Shown piece after piece: positions 1 through 5,996 of a DNA stretch of 5,996 nucleotides. A model generated the notes under the pieces. The model was not told where the DNA came from, ran no database searches, and saw only the letters and a list, made by a program, of their open reading frames with translations. Source of the stretch: Betaproteobacteria bacterium (GTDB lineage Bacteria; Pseudomonadota; Gammaproteobacteria; Burkholderiales; SG8-41); assembly GCA_021414185.1 (NCBI GenBank), contig JAIOOZ010000123.1:1-5996 (forward strand), in the 5' to 3' direction. Position 1 is the first letter of the stretch, and the number at the start of each line of letters is the position of its first letter. Both the position numbers and the translations under genes were made by a program.

Positions 1-519
1 ATCCCGCTTGCCATGCAGGACGCGGAAATCCCGGTGATCGCGGCGGTCAACGGCCCGGCGATAGGCGCGGGCTTCGATATCACCAACATGTGCGACATCC
101 GCATCGGCTCGACCAATGCGCAGTTCGGTGAGACGTTCGTCAATCTCGGCATCATTCCGGGCGACGGCGGCGCGTGGTTTTTGCAGCGCTTGCTTGGCTA
201 CCAGCGCGCCGCCGAACTGACTTTCACAGGGCGCATCGTCAAAGCTGAAGAAGCGCTGGCACTCGGCATTCTGCTCGAGGTCACCACGCCCGAAGCACTG
301 ATGCCGCGCGCGCGCGAAATTGCAGGCAAGATCGCCGCCAAGCCGCCGCTCGCCGTGCGTTATGCGAAACGTTTGCTGAAGCTCGCACAAACGCAACCGC
401 TCGCCGACCATCTCGACGTATGCTCAAGCTTCCAGGCGCTGTGCCATAAAACCGACGACCACCAGGAAGCTCTCACCGCTTTTTTCGAGAAGCGCCGCGG
501 CAAGTTCAAAGGCAGCTAA
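1..519 (+). CDS. Crotonase (enoyl-CoA hydratase/isomerase) family protein, 5' partial
   Basis: The reading frame is open from base 1 to the TAA at 517-519, giving 172 visible residues. Crotonases are usually about 260 residues, so roughly 85-90 N-terminal residues lie outside the window. Family hallmarks seen are the NGPAIGAG oxyanion-hole loop (visible residues 17-24), MCDIRIGS (30-37), the FGETFVNLG segment (42-50) and PGDGG (53-57), followed by the helical C-terminal trimerisation region with KPPLAVRYAKRLL. The family acts on acyl-CoA thioesters in the cytoplasm, by hydration, isomerisation or related chemistry. The position matching Glu144 of rat mitochondrial enoyl-CoA hydratase is Asp26, and the Glu164 position is Phe46, with a Glu two residues earlier (Glu44). 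A standard hydratase activity is therefore not assured. The stop codon overlaps the start of the next gene, so the two are probably co-translated. Family assignment is firm; the reaction and substrate are unknown. Confidence 0.93.
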   Translation: MPLAMQDAEIPVIAAVNGPAIGAGFDITNMCDIRIGSTNAQFGETFVNLGIIPGDGGAWFLQRLLGYQRAAELTFTGRIVKAEEALALGILLEVTTPEALMPRAREIAGKIAAKPPLAVRYAKRLLKLAQTQPLADHLDVCSSFQALCHKTDDHQEALTAFFEKRRGKFKGS

Positions 520-1184
520 TGGGCCTGCGCGCGTTCTGCCTGACGCTGCTGGTGCTGTTTGCAGCGGCGAGTCCTGCCCAGGAATTTAAGCTCCTGCCGG
601 TAGACGAAGGTGCGAACGACGCTTCCTGGCTGCGTTTCAGGGCCCGGCTGTTGGATGCGCTGGTACGACGTGACCAGCAATTCATACTAGGCATCGTCGA
701 CCCCAAAATCCGCAATATGTCGGGCCCCGCGGGCATCGCCGAGTTCAAAAAGCAGTGGGAGCCGCAATTGGCGACGAGTTCATTGTGGGTCGAACTGCCG
801 AAGCTGCTGTTTCTCGGCAGCGTCTTCGTCAAGCGCGACAAGAACGTCAATGAGTTGTGCGCGCCGTACGTTTATTACCGCTGGCCGGAGGACGCCGGCG
901 CCAATGCGTCCGGTGCGATCATCGCTAAAGAGACCTCCTTGAAAGCGCAGCCCGCAGGCAATGCTGCGACGCTGGGCTCGCTGTCATACGACCTCGTCGA
1001 CGTGCTCGACTGGGAGGTGGCGGACGACAACAAGGAATCCACGCAGAAATGGGTCAAGCTCATAGCCAAAGCCGGCGAGGGCTATGTGCCCGAAGAGCAC
1101 GTGCGCAGCCCGCTCGAATACCGCGCCTGCTTCGTCAGTAGCGGCGCGCGCTGGCGCATGACAGGGTTCGAAGTCGGCGAATAA
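519..1184 (+). CDS. Secreted hypothetical protein with SH3-like C-terminal domain
   Basis: This 221-residue protein is not one I can name. The ATG shares its A with the crotonase stop (TAATG). AAAGG at 508-512, six bases upstream, can serve as ribosome binding site, which supports this start and translational coupling. Residues 1-20 form a Sec-type signal peptide: Arg4, a hydrophobic stretch at 6-17, then SPA with likely cleavage after Ala20. There is no lipobox cysteine, so a soluble periplasmic protein is expected. Residues about 30-125 are a mixed charged and hydrophobic region that I do not recognise. Residues about 131-197 resemble a bacterial SH3 (SH3_3-like) fold: a variable-loop region, LGSLSYDLVDVLD, a WVKL strand (178-181) and the typical closing GYVPEEHVR (188-196). 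Cys114 and Cys204 could form a disulfide after export. SH3-like domains in periplasmic proteins often bind the cell wall or partner proteins, but no function is claimed. Its pairing with an acyl-CoA enzyme may be only positional. Confidence 0.82.
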   Translation: MGLRAFCLTLLVLFAAASPAQEFKLLPVDEGANDASWLRFRARLLDALVRRDQQFILGIVDPKIRNMSGPAGIAEFKKQWEPQLATSSLWVELPKLLFLGSVFVKRDKNVNELCAPYVYYRWPEDAGANASGAIIAKETSLKAQPAGNAATLGSLSYDLVDVLDWEVADDNKESTQKWVKLIAKAGEGYVPEEHVRSPLEYRACFVSSGARWRMTGFEVGE

Positions 1185-1193
1185 CCGTCCGCG

Positions 1194-2723
1194 CTAATAG
1201 CTCGTCGGCCACGTCCGCATCAAATGCTCGCCGACGCCGTTGGTGAGCCGCAAGCGGTGAATCTCCAGCGTACGTTTCAGATATTCGCGCGTGTCGCGCG
1301 GATCGATCACATTCTGCGCCGTGTAAATTGCCGCCATGTCGTAAGGTGTCGAGCCCTTGTTCATTTTTGCGACCGCTTCCTTGAATTTCTCCGGTTCGTC
1401 TGGGCTCGCGCCGAACACGACTTTGGCGCCGAACTCGGGCTTCATGAAACTGACTTCGGCGGTCACCCAGCAGCAGACTTCATCGGCGTTGCCGCCGGCT
1501 CCCATGTTCGACACCGCCAGCCCGTAGCTTTTGCGCAGGATGATGGAGATCTTCGGCACCGTGCACAGCGTCATGGCATTCAGCCAGTTCATGACTTTGC
1601 CGGTGACGCCTTTTTGCTCGCCTTCGACGCCAATCAGGAAACCGGGCTGGTCGACCAGCATCACGATGGGAATGTTGAACGAGTCGCACAGCACCATGAA
1701 GCTTTGCACTTTCTGGCAGGCATCCGCGTCGATCGCGCCGCCTTTGAACAGCGGGTTGTTGGCGATCACGCCTATGGTGCGGCCGTCGAGCCGCGCCAGC
1801 GCCGCCACCAAGGTCTTGCCGAAACGCGCTTTCATTTCGAACATCGATCCCTTGTCGACGATGCTCGCGATCACTTTGCGCATGTCGTAAACCTGGTTGC
1901 TCGCTTCGGGCACGAGCTTCATCACGTCTTTGATCGCCTCGTCCGAACCTGGCGGCACCGGATGCACGGGCGGCGCTTCTTTGTGATGGCTGGGCAAGTA
2001 CGACAGGAATTGCTTGATTGCGTCTATCGCTTGTTCATCGGTGTCGACGACCTGGTCGACGAGACCGCTCACCTCGGAATGCACGCGCCAGCCGCCGAGT
2101 TCTTCGGGGTCAACGTCGCGGCCGGTCGCCATGGAGATCAGGCGCGGACTGGACACTGCCATGATCGCGCCTTTGCGCATCACGCAGAAATCCGACATCG
2201 AGCCGTACCACGCGGATGAGCCGTAGCAATGGCCGAGCACCGCGGCCGCCCACGGCACTTCGCGCATGCGCTGGTATTCGATCGGATCGTCTTTCGAGCC
2301 TATGCTCGATGCGCCCATCACGTCGGGCATACGGGCGCCCGTCGATTCGCCGAGAAACACCATCGGGATGCCGCGTTTTTTCGCTGCCAGTTTCAGGTGC
2401 TTCAGCTTCTTGATGTTGATGTTCGCGCTCGACGCGCCCTTGACAGTGAAGTCGTTGGCGAGCGCCGCGGCTTCGCGCCCATTGATGCGGCCGAAACCGC
2501 CGACTTTGCCGTCCGCCGGCGTAGTCAGGCGGTCTTCGGGGCGGTTGGAAACCGCCAGCATGCCCGTTTCGATAAATGTTCCCGCATCGAACAGGCGGTC
2601 GAGACGCTCGCGCGCATTGAGCACACCTTCGGCCTTGCGTTGCGCGAGCTTGGCCGGCCCGCCCATCGCGAGCGCGCGCTGCCGGCGTTCAGCGAGTTCT
2701 TTCAGCAGATCTTCAAACGGCAT
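1194..2723 (-). CDS. Acyl-CoA carboxylase carboxyltransferase (beta) subunit, paralog 1
   Basis: This 509-residue protein belongs to the carboxyltransferase family of propionyl-, acetyl- and methylcrotonyl-CoA carboxylase beta subunits, and its length is normal for full-length members. Such subunits move CO2 from carboxybiotin to an acyl-CoA in the cytoplasm. The two crotonase-like halves are visible. The N half has LNARERLD (35-42), GRINGRE, DFTVKGASS (91-99), GESTGAR (125-131) and CYGSS (166-170). The C half has GRTIGVIANNP, DADACQKVQSF, CDSFNIP (346-352), DQPGFLIG (358-365) and RKSYG (397-401). It ends in GVGEHLMRTWPTSY, nearly the same as its neighbour. Against Streptomyces coelicolor PccB, the G183, G419 and D422 positions appear as Ser169, Leu402 and Ser405. 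The ATG aligns without gaps to the start of the neighbouring paralog, but no Shine-Dalgarno sequence precedes it. No biotin carboxylase or biotin carrier gene is present. The substrate is unresolved: propionyl-, acetyl- or a branched acyl-CoA are all possible. Confidence 0.93.
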   Translation of the reverse strand: MPFEDLLKELAERRQRALAMGGPAKLAQRKAEGVLNARERLDRLFDAGTFIETGMLAVSNRPEDRLTTPADGKVGGFGRINGREAAALANDFTVKGASSANINIKKLKHLKLAAKKRGIPMVFLGESTGARMPDVMGASSIGSKDDPIEYQRMREVPWAAAVLGHCYGSSAWYGSMSDFCVMRKGAIMAVSSPRLISMATGRDVDPEELGGWRVHSEVSGLVDQVVDTDEQAIDAIKQFLSYLPSHHKEAPPVHPVPPGSDEAIKDVMKLVPEASNQVYDMRKVIASIVDKGSMFEMKARFGKTLVAALARLDGRTIGVIANNPLFKGGAIDADACQKVQSFMVLCDSFNIPIVMLVDQPGFLIGVEGEQKGVTGKVMNWLNAMTLCTVPKISIILRKSYGLAVSNMGAGGNADEVCCWVTAEVSFMKPEFGAKVVFGASPDEPEKFKEAVAKMNKGSTPYDMAAIYTAQNVIDPRDTREYLKRTLEIHRLRLTNGVGEHLMRTWPTSY

Positions 2724-2786
2724 AAGAAATCGTAAAACGTTTATCTGAAAAGGAAATATACAGAGTAAGCACTAACATTAACGCTT
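2724..2786 (-). other. AT-rich spacer between the two carboxyltransferase genes; possible weak promoter
   Basis: This 63-base gap is about 30% GC (19 of 63 bases), far below the GC-rich genes on either side. On the minus strand it holds a TATATT hexamer (2760-2755) that could be a -10 element about 30 bases before the paralog 1 ATG. The best -35 candidate, TTAATG (2781-2776), is poor and only 15 bases away. An 8-base palindrome, AAACGTTT, lies at 2735-2742. There is no Shine-Dalgarno sequence before the ATG, and no hairpin followed by a T-run, so I do not call a terminator. The promoter reading is tentative. Confidence 0.3.
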
Positions 2787-4322
2787 TTAATAGCTCGTCG
2801 GCCAGTTCCGCAGATGGTGCTCGCCGACGCCGTTCTTCATGCGCATGCGATGCACTTCGAGTGTGCGGATCAGATAATCGCGCGTGTCGCGCGGATCGAT
2901 CACGGTCTGCGCTTCGTACAGTTCCGCGAGCGCCCAAGCCGAGGTGTCGCGCTGCACTTCCGCGACCAATTGCTTGAAGCGCTCAGGATCGTCTTCCTGC
3001 TTGACCCCATGCAGCACGTTGACGCTGACCGCCGGATCCATGAATCCCAGATCGGCAGTCGGCCACAGCGCGACTTCATCGGCGCCCTTGCCGCCCGCCA
3101 TATTGATATAGGCCTGGCCGTAGCTTTTGCGCATGATCACGGTAACTTTCGGCACGGTGACCTGGCTCATGGCGTTCATCCAGTTGATCACCTTGCCGGG
3201 CATGCCGCGCATTTCACCTTCGACCCCAATCAGAAACCCCGGCACGTCGACCAGATAGACCAGCGGCACATTGAACGAGTCGCACATCACCATGAAGCTG
3301 GTGATTTTCTGGCAGGCGTCGGCATCGAGCGCGCCGCCTTTGAACATCGGGTTGTTGGCGATGAAGCCGACACTCTTGCCGTCGAGCCGGGCGAAAACGG
3401 TGGCAATCGATTTGCCGTAGCGTTCTTTGAGCTCGAACGTCGAATCGGTGTCCACGATAGCTTTGATGACGTGGCGGACGTCGTACACCTTGTTGCGCGA
3501 CTCGGGGACGATATCCAGCATTTTGCGGCAGGCCGCGTCGGAGCCCGCCGGCACTGGATGCACGGGCGGCGCTTCGTTGCAATGGCTGGGCAAATAGGAA
3601 AGAAAACGCTTGATGGCGTCGAGCGCCTGCTCGTCGGTATCGACCGCGAGATCGGCCAGGCCCGAGACGCCGGTGAGCAACTTCCAGCCGCCGAGTTCCT
3701 CGGATGTGATCGGTTTGTTGATGGCGATCGAAGTCACGCCCGGGCTTGCGATCGCCATGATCGCGCCTTTGCGCATGACGACGAAATCCGACATCGCCGA
3801 ATACCACGTCGACGACCCGTAACACGCGCCCAGCAATGCCGACACCCACGGCGTTTCGCGCAGACGCTGGTACTCGGTGGGGTCCTGCGCGATGATGGCG
3901 CGGCCGGCGGAACCCATGCGATCAGGCATGCGCGCGCCGCTCGATTCGCCGAGCATGACGAGCGGCAGGCCGCGCTTGGCGCCGACCTGTTTCACGTGCT
4001 TGATCTTTTTCATGTTGATCACCGACGATGACGCGCCGAGCACGGTGAAGTCGTTCGATACCAGCGCAATCTCGCGGCCGGCGATGCGCGCAAAGCCCGC
4101 GATCTTGCCGTCCGCCGGCGTCTTGTGGCGCACTTCGGGACGCACCCCGACCGCGAACATGCCGGACTCGATGAAGCTGTCGGCGTCGATCAGGTAGTCA
4201 ATGCGCTCGCGTGCGTTGAGATGGCCCTCGGCTTTGCGTTTGGCGAGCTTGTCCGGACCGCCCATCCCGAGCACCTTGGCGGTACGCTCGCGCAATTGCT
4301 GTAAAAGTTCTTCGAATGGCAC
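2787..4322 (-). CDS. Acyl-CoA carboxylase carboxyltransferase (beta) subunit, paralog 2
   Basis: This 511-residue protein is a second full-length carboxyltransferase subunit, about 60% identical by eye to paralog 1 and almost gap-free against it. The start chosen is GTG at 4322-4320: AAGGAG lies 8 bases upstream, and VPFEELL aligns with MPFEDLL of the paralog. The frame stays open upstream to an ATG at 4439, but that 39-residue extension is Ser-rich, has no family similarity and overlaps the dehydrogenase 3' end. Motifs are LNARERID (35-42), DFTVLGASS (91-99), GESSGAR (125-131), CYGSS (167-171), CDSFNVP (347-353), DVPGFLIG (359-366), RKSYGQAY (398-405) and a WPTAD segment (420-424). The S. 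coelicolor PccB D422 position, linked to acyl-chain specificity, is Ile406 here, as in acetyl-CoA-accepting homologs. The gene starts 28 bases after the dehydrogenase stop and ends 63 bases before paralog 1, which fits one operon. It needs a biotin carboxylase/carrier subunit encoded elsewhere. Confidence 0.93.
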   Translation of the reverse strand: MPFEELLQQLRERTAKVLGMGGPDKLAKRKAEGHLNARERIDYLIDADSFIESGMFAVGVRPEVRHKTPADGKIAGFARIAGREIALVSNDFTVLGASSSVINMKKIKHVKQVGAKRGLPLVMLGESSGARMPDRMGSAGRAIIAQDPTEYQRLRETPWVSALLGACYGSSTWYSAMSDFVVMRKGAIMAIASPGVTSIAINKPITSEELGGWKLLTGVSGLADLAVDTDEQALDAIKRFLSYLPSHCNEAPPVHPVPAGSDAACRKMLDIVPESRNKVYDVRHVIKAIVDTDSTFELKERYGKSIATVFARLDGKSVGFIANNPMFKGGALDADACQKITSFMVMCDSFNVPLVYLVDVPGFLIGVEGEMRGMPGKVINWMNAMSQVTVPKVTVIMRKSYGQAYINMAGGKGADEVALWPTADLGFMDPAVSVNVLHGVKQEDDPERFKQLVAEVQRDTSAWALAELYEAQTVIDPRDTRDYLIRTLEVHRMRMKNGVGEHHLRNWPTSY

Positions 4323-4330
4323 TGCAGACA

Positions 4331-4336
4331 CTCCTT
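4331..4336 (-). promoter_or_regulatory. Shine-Dalgarno site for carboxyltransferase paralog 2
   Basis: AAGGAG on the minus strand sits 8 bases upstream of the GTG at 4322-4320, in the 28-base gap after the dehydrogenase stop. It is the strongest ribosome binding site in the window. It decides the start in favour of GTG over the ATG at 4439. Confidence 0.8.
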
Positions 4337-4350
4337 GCGATGCGAACAGA

Positions 4351-5401
4351 CTAACGGCCCGCGTTACGGATGAGATGGCGCGCGATGACGAGCTGCTGGA
4401 TCTGGCTGGTGCCTTCGTAGAGGCGGAACAGCCGCACATCGCGGTAAAAACGTTCGATCGGGGACTCGGCCATATAACCGGAGCCGCCGTGGACCTGCAC
4501 TGCGCGGTCGGCGACCCGCCCGCACATTTCAGAGGCGAAGTACTTGCAGCACGACGCTTCCATAGTCACGTTCTCGCCGTTGTCGCGTTTGCGCGCGGCT
4601 TCCAGCGTCATGCTGCGCGCGGCGAAAATCTCGGTCTGGCAGTCGGCGAGCATCGCCTGCACCAGCTGAAACTCGGCGACCGGCTGGCCGAATGGCGGTC
4701 TTGAAACCCATGCCTTCTTTGCCGCCTATGATGTTGGCAGCCGGCACGCGTGCGTTGTCGAAAATTACGTCTGCGGTATGCGAGCCACGCTGACCCATCT
4801 TGCGGTCAGGCTTGCCGACCGTGAGCCCGGGGGTGGCGCGCTCGACGATGAACGCCGACACGCCGCTGGCGTCCTTGGATTGTGGGTCGGTACGCGCCAT
4901 CAGCGTAAACACGCCCGCTTCCGGCGCGTTGGTAATAAAGCGCTTGGCGCCGTTGACGACGTAATGATCGCCGTCGCGCCGCGCACTGGTGGTGAGCGAC
5001 CCCGCATCGGACCCGGCGCCAGGCTCGGTCAGGGCAAACGAACCGATCAGCTCGCCGCTGGCGAGCCGCGGCAGGTATTTTTTCTTTTGCTCGTCGGTGC
5101 CGTCGATGACGATGCCCTGGGAACCGATGCCGTTATTGGTGCCGGCTATGGAGCGAAACGCCGGGGAGGCACGGCACATTTCCATCGAGGTAAGCGCCTC
5201 TTCCTCGGTGGTAAGGCCGAGGCCGCCGTACTCGACGGGTATCGTCAGCCCGAACAGTCCCATCTCGCGCATTTCGGCGATGATGGCGGGGGGAATTTCA
5301 TCGCTGTCGACCAATTGCTGTTCGGCCGGAATCAGCCGCTCGCGCACGAAGCGGCGCAGCGTGTCGAGCAGGATATTGAATGTTTCGGGATCGCGAATCA
5401 T
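4351..5401 (-). pseudogene. Acyl-CoA dehydrogenase, disrupted by an out-of-frame internal deletion
   Basis: This encodes an FAD-dependent acyl-CoA dehydrogenase, which oxidises acyl-CoA to 2-enoyl-CoA and passes electrons to electron-transfer flavoprotein. The ATG at 5401-5399 gives MIRDPETFN, a usual start for the family, with only a weak ribosome site. Residues 1-236 are normal: helical N domain, then the FAD signature ALTEPGAGSD (123-132), the beta domain and EGMGFKTA. Immediately after Ala236 (4696-4694) family similarity jumps to another frame, beginning FGQPVAEFQL at 4692. It continues through CGRVADRAVQVHGGSGY and the LYEGTSQIQ motif holding the probable catalytic Glu (4416-4414) to the TAG at 4353-4351. 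The two parts total 349 residues, against about 380 for the family. About 35 residues between FKTA and FGQP are missing, so roughly 104 bases are lost and the frame shifts. Read straight through, the first frame gives 54 unrelated residues and stops at 4529, leaving no catalytic Glu. A real mutation or an assembly error would look the same. Confidence 0.88.
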
Positions 5402-5410
5402 GTGTTGCGC

Positions 5411-5996
5411 CTACTGCAGTTCGACGTTGGCGTCTTTGATGACCTTCGCCCATTTGGTGATTTCGGCCTTGATGTGCGCGGAAAACTGCTCCGGCGTGTT
5501 ACCAACGGGTTCAGCACCCAGTTCGAGCAGGCGGGCGCTCACGTCGGGAAGTTTCAGGATGCGCGCGGTTTCGCGCGATAGCTTGTTGACGATGTCCTTG
5601 GGCGTATTGGCAGGCGCCACCAGGCCGAACCATGCGCCGGAATCGTAGCCGGGCACGCCCGCTTCGGCAACGGTTGGTATTTCAGGCACTGCAGAGGAGC
5701 GTTTCGTCGGACTTACCGCCAACGCGCGGATCTTGCCTGCTTTCACCTGCGGCACGTACGGCGGCATGTTGTCCATGGTCGTGATTATCTGGCCACCGAT
5801 CAGGTCCGCGAGCACGCCTGCGCTGCCTTTGTACGGAATGTGCACCATCTGTATGCCGGTCATCGACTTGAAAAGCTCCATCGACAGATGCGCAGTGCTG
5901 CCATTGCCCGGCGAACCGTAATTGAGTTTGCCCGGATTGGCTTTGGCGTAAGCGATGAACTCCTTGACGTCTTTCGCCGGCACCGCGTTATTGACG
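5411..5996 (-). CDS. Bug family (TTT) solute-binding protein, 5' partial
   Basis: The frame is open from the window edge to the TAG at 5413-5411. It shows 194 residues of a protein usually about 320-330 long; the signal peptide and first lobe are outside. The sequence is typical of Bug/TctC periplasmic binding proteins: VPAKDVKEFIAYAKANPGKL (visible residues 5-24), a GSPGNGSTAHL ligand-loop segment (27-37), HIPYKGSAG (52-60), then GGQI with MDNMPPYVPQVKAGKIRALAV, the PEIPTVAEAGVPGY motif and a C-terminal helix region. Such proteins bind carboxylates in the periplasm and pass them to TctA/TctB-type membrane components, though most Bug genes are orphans without these partners. The GTG at 5983 lies in mid-domain and is not a plausible start. 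Nine bases separate the stop from the dehydrogenase ATG, so both are probably on one transcript. That suggests the ligand feeds the acyl-CoA pathway here, but the ligand itself cannot be inferred. Confidence 0.93.
   Translation of the reverse strand, partial: VNNAVPAKDVKEFIAYAKANPGKLNYGSPGNGSTAHLSMELFKSMTGIQMVHIPYKGSAGVLADLIGGQIITTMDNMPPYVPQVKAGKIRALAVSPTKRSSAVPEIPTVAEAGVPGYDSGAWFGLVAPANTPKDIVNKLSRETARILKLPDVSARLLELGAEPVGNTPEQFSAHIKAEITKWAKVIKDANVELQ

Noticed and set aside
2735..2742. AAACGTTT palindrome in the AT-rich spacer as an operator.
   Set aside because: Eight bases in an AT-rich stretch can arise by chance, and there is no second copy or regulator gene in the window.
2814..4031. A 405-codon open frame on the + strand opposite carboxyltransferase paralog 2, and a similar 331-codon one (1224-2219) opposite paralog 1. 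The two resemble each other.
   Set aside because: Their likeness only mirrors the homology of the sense genes. The His/Arg/Asp-rich composition is typical of antisense frames in GC-rich genes, and no protein family is recognisable.
4323..4439. A 39-residue N-terminal extension of paralog 2 from an ATG at 4439.
   Set aside because: It is Ser-rich with no family similarity, overlaps the end of the dehydrogenase, and is contradicted by the GTG with AAGGAG and by gap-free alignment to paralog 1 from that GTG.
4351..4662. The C-terminal dehydrogenase fragment as a separate short gene starting at the GTG at 4662.
   Set aside because: That codon is the Val of a continuous LVQAML family motif, and homology extends upstream to 4692. 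It is the displaced 3' part of one gene.
4323..5401. Programmed frameshifting as the reason for the dehydrogenase frame change.
   Set aside because: About 35 family residues are missing at the junction and no slippery heptamer is visible there, so a deletion or assembly error fits better.
4778..5648. Overlapping + strand open frames opposite the dehydrogenase and Bug genes.
   Set aside because: They cross the boundary of two well-supported minus-strand genes and show Arg-, Ala- and Ser-rich shadow composition with no domain.

Overview
The window is ordinary high-GC bacterial DNA, densely packed with acyl-CoA metabolism genes. The partial Bug-type (tripartite tricarboxylate transporter, TTT) solute-binding protein at the right edge belongs to a family greatly expanded in Burkholderiales. 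With the gene mix and GC-rich codon use, this suggests a betaproteobacterium, probably of that order. The taxonomic call is an inference; there is no rRNA or other marker gene.

Layout: two transcription units converge. On the + strand, the 3' part of a crotonase-family gene (1-519) overlaps by one base (TAATG) a gene for a secreted, SH3-like protein of unknown function (519-1184). On the - strand, read from right to left, come the C-terminal part of a Bug solute-binding protein (5996-5411), an acyl-CoA dehydrogenase broken by a frame change (5401-4351), and two paralogous acyl-CoA carboxylase carboxyltransferase (beta) subunits (4322-2787 and 2723-1194). Gaps between the - strand genes are 9, 28 and 63 bases, so they look like one operon. 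The two units meet tail to tail with 9 bases between stop codons.

Possible joint role: the set recalls catabolic clusters that take up or activate a carboxylic acid, oxidise the acyl-CoA, carboxylate it and hydrate it, as in leucine or isoprenoid degradation. Uptake would use the Bug protein, oxidation the dehydrogenase, carboxylation the two beta subunits with a biotin-carrying alpha subunit not seen here, and hydration or isomerisation the crotonase. The substrate cannot be read from the sequence.

Points worth a second look are the roughly 104-base out-of-frame loss in the dehydrogenase, the doubled carboxyltransferase gene without biotin subunits and with altered active-site positions, the AT-rich spacer between those two genes, and the non-canonical acid residues in the crotonase. 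I found no RNA genes, mobile elements, CRISPR arrays or long repeats. There is no gene-free stretch over 63 bases. I see no clear evidence of a wholly new system.
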